Shown: piece by piece, positions 1-7,504 of the stretch
Layout of the letters: the number at the start of each line of letters is the position of its first letter
Position numbering within the stretch: the stretch's first letter is position 1
NCBI GenBank assembly: GCA_031376425.1
Contig: JANMDR010000263.1
Coordinates: 1-12,215 of the forward strand
Origin: JANMDR01 sp031376425
Lineage (GTDB): Bacteria; Pseudomonadota; Gammaproteobacteria; Burkholderiales; Usitatibacteraceae
DNA length: 12,215 bases
Direction: 5' to 3'
Position numbers and translations under genes: made by a program
Notes under the pieces: generated by a model
Seen by the model: only the letters and a program-made list of their open reading frames with translations
The model's database searches: none
Told to the model about the DNA's origin: nothing

Positions 1-3000
1 AGCTGGCGTTGGTTGTTGGCTAAATCCTCGCGCGCGGCAGTGCGTGCCAAACCTTGCCAGTGCGTGTCGGTTGGCAATGCAGCCACTTGCTGTGCTACCC
101 AACGTAGATCAAGTTTGCCGCCTAGACCAAAATATACGCCAGCGGTAAGCGCAATTTCTCGTTTGGTTTCATGGGCAATTTCGACAATATCGAGCACTGA
201 ATACATGGCGTCAAGCTGGGCAATGGCGTGTGCGGTGCTGGTGGGCACGCCCTGTGCGGTGAGAGCGGCTTCGGCGGAATTTAAGGCCATTAAATCGCTG
301 CCGTTTAGAAATTGCTCAAGTGAGGCAGCTACGGTAGCAACACCCGGTTTAAACACCGCTATAACGTCTGTAATGGGCATGGTTTGTGCGCGCCGACGTA
401 AAAACCATTGTGTGGCGCGTTGCACCAAGCGGCCAATGGCTATGAGCATATCGTTTTGCACGCTGGCGGGCACTTTGCTATCTAAAGATTCAATATCTTT
501 CCAAAGTGGATTTAAGTTGAACACATCACGCGCCAAAATATAGCAACGGGTAATTTGTGCAGTATCTGCACCGGTTTCTTCGCGGAAACGATTGATGAAG
601 GTACTGCCTGCACGATTGATGATGGCGTTAGCAACCACGGTAGCGATAATTTCGCGCTTCAGCGGGTGGTTAAACATCTGCGTGGCAAAGCGTTGACGCA
701 AGGTGGTTGGGAAATACTCCACCAAACACTGCGCCACATAAGCGTCATCGACCAACGGTGTTTTTACGATGTTATCAAATAGCTCCATCTTGCTATAGGC
801 CAATAACACCGCGCGTTCCGGCGCGGTGAGCCCTTTTTTAGCGGCGCGACGGCTGGCAATTTCCTCATCATTGGGCAAATACTCGACAGCGCGGTTTAAG
901 CGTCCCGCACGTTCTTGCGCCCGCATAAAGCGGGCCTGTACATCAAGCAGACGCGACGGGTTTACACCAGAAACCGATAGCGCTTGCGTTTGGTAGTAAT
1001 TATCTTCAAGCACCAGCAGCCCCACTTCGTCCGTCATTTCGGCAAGCAGACTATCGCGCTCGGAAGCAGGCAAGGCGCCGTTTTCGACCAGTGCATTCAC
1101 CAAAATTTTGATGTTCACTTCATGGTCGGAACAATCCACGCCTGCAGAGTTATCAATGGCATCGGTGCAAATTCTGCCACCCATTTGCGCAAATTCAACG
1201 CGACCCAATTGCGTCGCGCCGAGGTTGCCGCCTTCAGCCACTACTTTGCAGCGCAACTCATTGCCGTTAATGCGCAAGGCATCGGTGGCTTTGTCGCCCA
1301 CATCAGCATGGGTCTGGGTGCTGGCTTTGATATAGGTGCCAATGCCGCCGTTATAAAATAAATCAACCGGCGCTTTAAGGATAGCCCGCATGAGTTCTTG
1401 CGGCGTCATTGATTCCACCGATACATCAAGTACGGCGCGGGTTTCAGGACTGAGAGGGATCGTTTTTAATGCCCGTGAAAACACGCCGCCGCCGTTGGAA
1501 ATGAGGGTTTTGTTGTAATCATCCCAGCTTGAACGGGGCAGGGCAAACAAGCGCTCGCGCTCGGCAAAGCTCGCCGCTACATCGGGTGCAGGGTCCAAGA
1601 AAATGTGGCGATGATCAAACGCGGCCACTAGTTTTATGTGTTTAGATAACAACATGCCGTTGCCAAAAACATCGCCCGACATATCGCCCACGCCAGCGAC
1701 GGTAAAGTCGGTCGATTGCGTATTAATGCCCATCTCCCGGAAGTGGCGTTTTACGCTTTCCCACGCGCCACGGGCGGTAATGCCCATTTTCTTATGGTCG
1801 TAACCCACGCTGCCGCCAGAGGCAAAGGCATCACCTAACCAATGCCCATATTCAGCACTGACCTGATTTGCATAGTCTGAAAAAGTGGCCGTGCCTTTGT
1901 CAGCAGCCACCACTAGATAGGCATCATCAGGATCATGGCGGACTAAATTATCGCGCACAGTAATGGTGCCGTTTATTAGGTTATCGGTCAGATCAAGCAG
2001 GCCACGCAAAAAGTCTTTGTAGCAGGCCACGCCATAGGCCATATAGGCTTCGCGATCAGCTTGTGCCGGTGCACCTTTTAGTACAAAGCCACCTTTTGAG
2101 CCCACAGGCACAATGACGCTATTTTTAACCATCTGCGCTTTGACCAAGCCCAGCACTTCTGTACGGAAATCTTCCATGCGGTCCGACCAACGCAGGCCAC
2201 CCCGCGCGACTTTGCCACCGCGTAAATGAATACCTTCAAAACGGGTTGAGTAAACAAAAATCTCAAATAATGGCTTGGGCTCAGGTAGATCAGGCACCTT
2301 GGCGCAATCAAATTTAAAGCTCAAATAATTTTTGCGTACATCAGCGGCATTGCGCTGATAAAAATTAGTGCGCAAGGTCGCTTCAATGACAGCTAAAAAG
2401 CGCCGTAAGATTTTATCTTCATCCGCGTTTGATACGTCATCAAGAGCGGCGCATATAGCAGCATTCAAAGCGGCTTGCGCATTAGTGCGCGCACCGTTCT
2501 CGTTGTGGAGCGTCGGATCAAAACGAGCGTGGAAGAGACTCACTAGTTGTTGTGTAATAGCAGCGTGTGTGGCCAAAGTTTGTTCGATATAGCTTTGGCT
2601 AAAGTTATAACCAGTTTGCTTTAAATATTTTGCGTAGGCGCGCAAAATAGTCGCTTCATGAGCGTCAAGCGATGCCGATAAAATAAGCCGATTAAAGCCG
2701 TCATTTTCACATTCACGCTGGCTTACGCTTAAGAACGCAGTTTCAAATTTAGTTTTGACGTTGCTTAAATCTAGCCCTGCCTGATTGTGCGGGTCTTTAT
2801 AGACCAAACCGTAGTCGTGTATGTGCAGCGATGTAGCGCCCGTGCTCAAGGTGTAATCCCGCTCGCTATCCACTTTCACGCCCATGTTTTCTAGTATGGG
2901 CAGACTCGCCGATAGTGGCACTGGTTTGCCGTAGGCGTACACGCGAAAACGTAGTTGCTGCGCGGTTTCATTCGCGGCATGATAGAGCGTCATCGCCATT

Positions 3001-4688
3001 GGCTTTGCGGAGCCAAGGGTTTGTGCAATCGCTAAATCAGCTACTGCCTGAGCGGGGGTAACATCTTCCCGATAGGCAGCGGGAAAGGCATTGTTTTCAG
3101 CGCTTAAAAATAGGGAACGGGTTGAGTTTGCTGCTTCTTCGCCGTATTGATTGCTCGTTTCCAGTAGTAGATCATCTTCCCAGCGACGCATAGCCGCAGT
3201 AATTTCAGCTTCAATGGCACGCACATCTTGGTTAGCTGCTTGCGTTGGCGGGGTGCGAATGAGCATATGAATACGTGCCAGCATAGAGCTTGAAAGCTGC
3301 ACATCGAATTCGGCACTGCTGCCGCCGAATGCGCGCTTCAAAATTGCCTGTATTTTTATGCGTAACTCGGTGTTATATGCCTCGCGCGGTAGAAATATAA
3401 GGCAGGAAAAAAATCGTGCATACACATCACGACGCACAAATACACGGGTGCGTGGTCGCTCGCCCATACGCAGAATGCCCATCGCTGTTTCAAAAAGCTG
3501 ATCTTCAGAAATCTGAATCAACTCATCACGTGGATAGGTTTCCAAGAGCGATACTAGGTTTTTTCCTGAGTGCGATGTAGAAGGGAAGCCCGCACGCGCA
3601 ATGACGCGGCTAATTTTGTGGCGCAATAGTGGGATGCTCAAGGGATTTGCATGGTAAGTAGCCGTAGTGTACAAGCCCACAAACCGACGCTCCCCGAGAG
3701 GTGTCCCGTCCGCATCAAAACGCTTGATGCCGATATAATCAAGGTTACCTGGGCGGTGTACTGTGGCGCGGGAATTTGCTTTGGTGAGTACCAATAATTG
3801 TGGCGAGCGGGCGAGGGCACGAATTTCTTTTGGTAGCTCATTAAAGCTCGCCGAAACGCCACCAAGCTTTGGTTCGCGCAAAATACCTAAGCCAGAATTG
3901 GGCACAATCCGCAACACATCAGCATCGTTTTCTATGCCCAAAGTGTAATCACGCACGCCGAGCAAGGTAAAGTGTGAATCAGTGACCCAGCGCAAAAATG
4001 CTTTTGCTTCGGTTGCTTCGTCAAGTGCTAATTTTGTGGCTTCTGGCGTGGCATTTGCATTTTGGTATGGCGTAATTTGCTCAATGGTTTCAGCAGCTTT
4101 TGCACGCATCGCTGGCCAATCTTCTACGGCGGCACGCACATCTTTTAGTACGTTTTGCAAGCCATCGCCAAGGGCTTTAATGCGAGCCGGATCGCTCACG
4201 CGTTCACATTGCACATGAATCCAGCTTTCGGTTTGGGCGGTGGCTTCAAGCCCGCTATTGGGGGCAGTAAGCTCACCATCGCGTGCACGATGCACGCGGA
4301 ACAGCGGGTGAATTAGCAGGCGTACTGTCCAGCCTAAACGCGCGAGTTCCATCGCAATAGAATCAACCAAGAACGGCATATCATCATTAACAAACTCAAT
4401 GACGGTGCTGTTAAGCGTATAGCCATGATCGGCAACGCGTGGGTTAAATATCCGCATTTTTGGCGCACCGCTGTGGAATTCGGTCGCAAACGCATGGTGC
4501 GATAACGCAGCAGCACACCAAGTTTCGGTGCTAATCGCACTCAAATCTTCAGCATCTAGTTCGCGAAAATAAGCCCCAACAAATTGACTAAGCGCGGGGG
4601 TTTGCGCTGGTGTTGCTTGGTTTGCTACATGACCACGGATAGCGGCGATAGCGGACGCAACGGTTGTATTGTTTTCTTGGGTTTGCAT
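1..4688 (-). CDS. gdhB: Large NAD-dependent glutamate dehydrogenase, 3'-truncated by the window edge
   Basis: Oxidatively deaminates L-glutamate to 2-oxoglutarate and ammonium with NAD+, in the cytoplasm, feeding amino-acid carbon into the TCA cycle. The minus frame is open from the ATG at 4688 through base 1: 1562 codons of a family that is usually about 1600 residues, so roughly the last 40-60 residues lie outside. An in-frame TAG lies just upstream of this ATG, and no other good start is visible. The N-terminal half matches the regulatory, ACT-containing region of the family. The catalytic core shows RGGLRWSDR at residues 829-837, then KAQMVKN with Lys850, and GSKGGF with Lys865. The nucleotide-binding stretch GDMSGDVFGNG is at 1001-1011, and EGGNLGATQLGR follows near 1150. 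The Shine-Dalgarno sequence is weak. It is transcribed divergently from the DUF4253-type gene. The symbol follows the Pseudomonas naming of this class. I see no frameshift. Family call is very secure. Confidence 0.95.
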   Translation of the reverse strand, partial: MQTQENNTTVASAIAAIRGHVANQATPAQTPALSQFVGAYFRELDAEDLSAISTETWCAAALSHHAFATEFHSGAPKMRIFNPRVADHGYTLNSTVIEFVNDDMPFLVDSIAMELARLGWTVRLLIHPLFRVHRARDGELTAPNSGLEATAQTESWIHVQCERVSDPARIKALGDGLQNVLKDVRAAVEDWPAMRAKAAETIEQITPYQNANATPEATKLALDEATEAKAFLRWVTDSHFTLLGVRDYTLGIENDADVLRIVPNSGLGILREPKLGGVSASFNELPKEIRALARSPQLLVLTKANSRATVHRPGNLDYIGIKRFDADGTPLGERRFVGLYTTATYHANPLSIPLLRHKISRVIARAGFPSTSHSGKNLVSLLETYPRDELIQISEDQLFETAMGILRMGERPRTRVFVRRDVYARFFSCLIFLPREAYNTELRIKIQAILKRAFGGSSAEFDVQLSSSMLARIHMLIRTPPTQAANQDVRAIEAEITAAMRRWEDDLLLETSNQYGEEAANSTRSLFLSAENNAFPAAYREDVTPAQAVADLAIAQTLGSAKPMAMTLYHAANETAQQLRFRVYAYGKPVPLSASLPILENMGVKVDSERDYTLSTGATSLHIHDYGLVYKDPHNQAGLDLSNVKTKFETAFLSVSQRECENDGFNRLILSASLDAHEATILRAYAKYLKQTGYNFSQSYIEQTLATHAAITQQLVSLFHARFDPTLHNENGARTNAQAALNAAICAALDDVSNADEDKILRRFLAVIEATLRTNFYQRNAADVRKNYLSFKFDCAKVPDLPEPKPLFEIFVYSTRFEGIHLRGGKVARGGLRWSDRMEDFRTEVLGLVKAQMVKNSVIVPVGSKGGFVLKGAPAQADREAYMAYGVACYKDFLRGLLDLTDNLINGTITVRDNLVRHDPDDAYLVVAADKGTATFSDYANQVSAEYGHWLGDAFASGGSVGYDHKKMGITARGAWESVKRHFREMGINTQSTDFTVAGVGDMSGDVFGNGMLLSKHIKLVAAFDHRHIFLDPAPDVAASFAERERLFALPRSSWDDYNKTLISNGGGVFSRALKTIPLSPETRAVLDVSVESMTPQELMRAILKAPVDLFYNGGIGTYIKASTQTHADVGDKATDALRINGNELRCKVVAEGGNLGATQLGRVEFAQMGGRICTDAIDNSAGVDCSDHEVNIKILVNALVENGALPASERDSLLAEMTDEVGLLVLEDNYYQTQALSVSGVNPSRLLDVQARFMRAQERAGRLNRAVEYLPNDEEIASRRAAKKGLTAPERAVLLAYSKMELFDNIVKTPLVDDAYVAQCLVEYFPTTLRQRFATQMFNHPLKREIIATVVANAIINRAGSTFINRFREETGADTAQITRCYILARDVFNLNPLWKDIESLDSKVPASVQNDMLIAIGRLVQRATQWFLRRRAQTMPITDVIAVFKPGVATVAASLEQFLNGSDLMALNSAEAALTAQGVPTSTAHAIAQLDAMYSVLDIVEIAHETKREIALTAGVYFGLGGKLDLRWVAQQVAALPTDTHWQGLARTAAREDLANNQRQ

Positions 4689-4724
4689 GAGTGTGCTGGA
4701 ACCTAAAAGTATAGTGATGTGTTG

Positions 4725-4730
4725 ATTATA
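4725..4730 (-). promoter_or_regulatory. Candidate -10 box for the glutamate dehydrogenase gene
   Basis: Reading the minus strand, a perfect TATAAT lies 36 nt before the ATG at 4688, which would leave a leader of about 30 nt. No good -35 hexamer is found 16-18 nt further upstream, so the promoter may need an activator or may rest on the -10 match alone. Confidence 0.45.
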
Positions 4731-4809
4731 GGCTTGCGCCAAATTTGTGGTGGCTTGTGATGACGTAAGGTTATGCGAGGAATGCATAGTTATATTTTTG
4801 CGGCAATTT

Positions 4810-4837
4810 TTGCTAGAACGCCTTGCTCAGTTACACT
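4810..4837 (+). promoter_or_regulatory. Weak sigma70-like promoter candidate for the DUF4253-type gene
   Basis: TTGCTA (4810-4815) and TACACT (4832-4837) are separated by 16 nt and sit about 30 nt upstream of the ATG at 4868. Each hexamer matches consensus only partly, so this is a suggestion only. Confidence 0.3.
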
Positions 4838-4867
4838 TTGTATTACGTCAATATGTAGAAAACTAGC

Positions 4868-6793
4868 ATGCTCAATCACGCTCACATTACCGATTCAAGT
4901 TTTGATAAAGCTGCTGAAGGCTTGCTCATCAACGCGCAAAAGCTTATAGCTTCGGGCTATTTTCAAGAAGCTAAAATAGCATTAGAACATTTTTTGCAAC
5001 CTGGCCCGTGGGCGCTTAAAAAGCATGGCCAAGTGGTGCAACAAATGGAAGGCTTAATGCCGCTGGCGTGCTTCTTATGTGACACGGCTAGTCCGAAAGT
5101 CGGATCCGTAGGGGCAATGACTGCGGTTGTGCTTAAGGCATGGGCGGCAGATGAAGCAGCAAGCTATATCGATATGCTAAAAATGCCCGTGCGCAATCAG
5201 CTTGGCGTTGCCGGTGTGGGCTGGTCAAAAAAAATGCTGGCGGATTTAGTGGCAATACAAGATGATGAAGCGCGGTGGCGGGCTTTTTCTAAATTTTGTA
5301 TTGATGCAGAATTTGTTTTGAAGGCACGTTTGTCGTCCACCGAAAAATCGCTAACACCGGCGAACATCACCAAACCAGAACATGCATCAACATGGCTACA
5401 GAGCCTTCTGCAAGGTAATGCGCCTGCCGAGTTTGATGCACTTGACGGCCTAGGTATAGGCGAAATATTATCGATGGTGTCGCCTATTTTGGTTGATGAC
5501 GCTGCGGCACTCGTGAGCAATAAGCAACTTTGCGAAACTATTTTAAAGGTTCACACCAAAAATGGGGCTTTGCTAGATTATCAAAGTCAGCAATTATTAA
5601 CGATGCTGCTCAATCTCTGTCTGGCTGAGCAAGATATTGAAACCGCAATTCAGGTTGCGACAACACTTGCCACCAGCAATAGTGGCCTTGCCACGCTGAT
5701 GAGTAGCGCTACCTGTGCCAACGTAGTAAAACTACTGGAACGCAAAGTATGCGCTGCGGTACTCGATATTGATGACAACGCGGTTGCTAAATATTTGTCA
5801 GCACTCTCCACCCGCGCACCGCAACCCATTGTTAAAAAAATGGCCGTACAAGCGCTCTTTATAGACACCTTCAGCGAGTTCGTGAAACACCTAAAAGGCT
5901 CTACGCTTGCAGAGCAAAAATTTGTAACCTTGCCCGTTTGCGACACTAATGAGCAGGCCTACGCCATTGCTTGTAAACCAGCAGAAGCGAAAGCGCTATG
6001 GGACGCCGCAGTGGCGTTGGTGCCGCAAACCCATCGTTGGCCCGTTCTTACAACAGTTTGGTCGAGTAACGGAACTACGGTGGAAGTGCTGTTAGATGAG
6101 GATTTATTTTCTCGATTTGGTTTTGAAGAAGAAGCGGCGAAAGACGATGTGTCACCCTCTGCTTTTATTGCCGCAGCCAAAAAGATAAAACTCGATGCAG
6201 CGCTGATTAAGGCCGAAAAAGCGCGTTTTGAAGAAGACGATGCCGAGGATTTTGCCGATGTGATTGAGTATGAACTGGATGCTTTGCCGCACATCGAAGG
6301 CGTTAATAGGCCAAGTGCAAAAGACGTAGCAGCGGCGCGGATAGGCGGTAAGCCGATAAAAAATAGTTATCAGCTGGAGCGCTGGTTGCTTGATTGGGAG
6401 CTGGCAAACAAGGTGTCAGTCGTGCCCGAAGAAGTGCTACCCGGTTTTTTTGAACCGGATCAAACATTCTTGGTATTTCTACCCACGCCAAATTCATGGG
6501 AGGCATTTGCCTATTTGTCATTTTATGGCCGCTATCATATAAGTTCAGAATGCTGTATTGCGCTGGCAAAACGTTGGCATGAGCAATATGGCGCACAGCT
6601 TTACGCCCACTTTGGCACCATGGTGGAGTTTTACACCAGCAGTGCGCCTACGACCATTGATGCAGCTTGGCAATTAGCCAAAGAACATGATCTCATGGCT
6701 AGTTGCACTTTGGCGTTGCCAGGGATCAGCGTTCGCCACTATGCGCAAGGATTGATGCATACCAATGCTTGGTTTATGCATGAGCGACCATAA
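4868..6793 (+). CDS. Uncharacterised 641-aa protein: helical N-terminal region plus C-terminal DUF4253-like domain
   Basis: Function unknown. It has no signal peptide or membrane segment and is probably cytoplasmic. Residues 1 to about 350 are leucine/alanine-rich and look all-helical, perhaps a degenerate TPR/HEAT-like solenoid. From about residue 365 the sequence follows the order of landmarks I know from DUF4253. First comes an A-x-x-LW-x-x-x-x-x-L-x-P-x-T-x-x-WPVL segment (about 372-393). An acidic stretch near 450-465 follows. The C-terminal block has WEAFAYLSFYGR, then RWHEQYGA, GTMVEF, PTT and A-x-x-LAKEHDL, ending in an aromatic NAWFMH. DUF4253 proteins are usually far shorter (my recollection), so the N-terminal extension is unusual. 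An in-frame TAG twelve bases upstream makes ATG 4868 the first possible start. It has no clear Shine-Dalgarno sequence. It is divergent from glutamate dehydrogenase and 59 nt upstream of the thiol dioxygenase. The domain call is from memory of the family pattern, not a profile search. Confidence 0.8.
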   Translation: MLNHAHITDSSFDKAAEGLLINAQKLIASGYFQEAKIALEHFLQPGPWALKKHGQVVQQMEGLMPLACFLCDTASPKVGSVGAMTAVVLKAWAADEAASYIDMLKMPVRNQLGVAGVGWSKKMLADLVAIQDDEARWRAFSKFCIDAEFVLKARLSSTEKSLTPANITKPEHASTWLQSLLQGNAPAEFDALDGLGIGEILSMVSPILVDDAAALVSNKQLCETILKVHTKNGALLDYQSQQLLTMLLNLCLAEQDIETAIQVATTLATSNSGLATLMSSATCANVVKLLERKVCAAVLDIDDNAVAKYLSALSTRAPQPIVKKMAVQALFIDTFSEFVKHLKGSTLAEQKFVTLPVCDTNEQAYAIACKPAEAKALWDAAVALVPQTHRWPVLTTVWSSNGTTVEVLLDEDLFSRFGFEEEAAKDDVSPSAFIAAAKKIKLDAALIKAEKARFEEDDAEDFADVIEYELDALPHIEGVNRPSAKDVAAARIGGKPIKNSYQLERWLLDWELANKVSVVPEEVLPGFFEPDQTFLVFLPTPNSWEAFAYLSFYGRYHISSECCIALAKRWHEQYGAQLYAHFGTMVEFYTSSAPTTIDAAWQLAKEHDLMASCTLALPGISVRHYAQGLMHTNAWFMHERP

Positions 6794-6852
6794 ATTTTTA
6801 TCTTAAAAAACTCTAACCCCTAAAGTAGACTACCTACAAATTATTTTTAATA

Positions 6853-7404
6853 ATGACGACTCAAAATTTAGAATTTCCAAAATTTATCGCCGCTATGACT
6901 GAGCTTGTTGACCAGCATGCAGATGAGCGCAGCTTGCTCGCACAGGGTAGGGGGCAACTGGCATCTCTGCTTGCCGACGACACGTGGCTGCCACCGGAAT
7001 GCGCAGTACCGCGTACTGACCGCTACGCGCAATATTTGCTGCACTGTGATCCTGCGAATAGATTTTCAGTCGTCAGTTTTGTGTGGGCGCATGATCAGCG
7101 CACACCGGTGCATAACCATACGGTGTGGGGTCTGGTGGGGATATTGCGCGGCGCGGAGCGCTGTTATGAATTTGTGCTAAATAATGGTTTCGTGATGCCA
7201 AATGGACATAGTCATATTATGCATGCTGGCGATATTGAAGCTGTGTCCCCGACCTTGGGTGATTGGCATCGCGTCAGTAATGCTGACCCAAGCGGTGTTA
7301 CTGTGAGTATTCACGTCTATGGTGGCAATATTGGTGTGCTTAAGCGCCAGCGGCTGAGCGATACCAATCAACTGCTTGAGTTTGTTTCTGGATACGATGG
7401 TTAA
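6853..7404 (+). CDS. Thiol dioxygenase, cysteine dioxygenase type I family, 3-mercaptopropionate dioxygenase-like
   Basis: A mononuclear non-haem iron cupin that adds O2 to a small thiol, giving a sulfinate. The 183-aa product has the 3-His iron site: His87 and His89 in PVHNHTVWG, and His139 in DWHR. The SxHxY outer-sphere triad is Ser152, His154 and Tyr156 in SIHVYGG. Arg165 lies nine residues after the Tyr, the spacing I recall for the substrate-carboxylate Arg of Pseudomonas 3-mercaptopropionate dioxygenase. Where mammalian cysteine dioxygenase carries its thioether Cys, this protein has the VWG Gly93. These points favour 3-mercaptopropionate, or relaxed thiol specificity, over strict cysteine dioxygenase. 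The ATG at 6853 is preceded by AT-rich sequence with no Shine-Dalgarno, and an in-frame TAG at 6826-6828 limits upstream extension. It is probably read with the gene before it and ends at a hairpin terminator. Family secure, substrate inferred. Confidence 0.92.
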   Translation: MTTQNLEFPKFIAAMTELVDQHADERSLLAQGRGQLASLLADDTWLPPECAVPRTDRYAQYLLHCDPANRFSVVSFVWAHDQRTPVHNHTVWGLVGILRGAERCYEFVLNNGFVMPNGHSHIMHAGDIEAVSPTLGDWHRVSNADPSGVTVSIHVYGGNIGVLKRQRLSDTNQLLEFVSGYDG

Positions 7405-7412
7405 AAATGTGT

Positions 7413-7438
7413 GCTGAAGCACTTTCAGCGTGTTTTTT
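7413..7438 (+). terminator. Rho-independent terminator after the thiol dioxygenase gene
   Basis: A perfect 6-bp stem, GCTGAA (7413-7418) and TTCAGC (7424-7429), encloses a 5-nt loop. GTG and then six T residues (7433-7438) follow. Four further G-T wobble pairs can extend the stem base. It begins 8 nt after the stop codon and separates the dioxygenase from the cyclase transcript. Confidence 0.7.
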
Positions 7439-7462
7439 GCCGTTATGCTCGCAGACACTTAG

Positions 7463-7468
7463 TATAAT
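7463..7468 (+). promoter_or_regulatory. Candidate -10 box for the diguanylate cyclase/cupin transcript
   Basis: A perfect TATAAT lies between the terminator and the cyclase start, about 37-40 nt upstream of the start codon. The -35 region is poor: TTGCCG is present but 20 nt away. Position and the preceding terminator support a new transcript starting here. Confidence 0.5.
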
Positions 7469-7504
7469 TAGGTGTTTTCCATCGTATTTTTTTAAACAGA
7501 GAAC

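Larger units (their letters stand above)
4689..4867. promoter_or_regulatory. Divergent intergenic region between glutamate dehydrogenase and the DUF4253-type gene
   Basis: This 179-bp AT-rich spacer must hold the promoters of both flanking genes. It contains a perfect TATAAT on the minus strand, a weaker promoter candidate on the plus strand, and an 8-bp inverted pair, TGACGTAA at 4761-4768 and TTACGTCA at 4843-4850. I see no hairpin terminator and no RNA gene. Neither flanking gene has a convincing Shine-Dalgarno sequence. Confidence 0.6.

Noticed and set aside
984..1361. 125-codon plus-strand open frame
   Set aside because: It lies wholly opposite the glutamate dehydrogenase gene, whose protein reads continuously with family motifs; the plus-strand translation has no recognisable domain.
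4783..4955. Short plus-strand frame starting at ATG 4783 with GAGGA just before it
   Set aside because: It is out of frame with the gene at 4868, overlaps it, and its translation has no recognisable features; a regulatory leader peptide cannot be excluded but is not supported.
5197..6596. Three to four ~100-codon minus-strand open frames
   Set aside because: They are antisense to the 641-aa gene, serine/alanine-rich or arbitrary in composition, and lack start signals.
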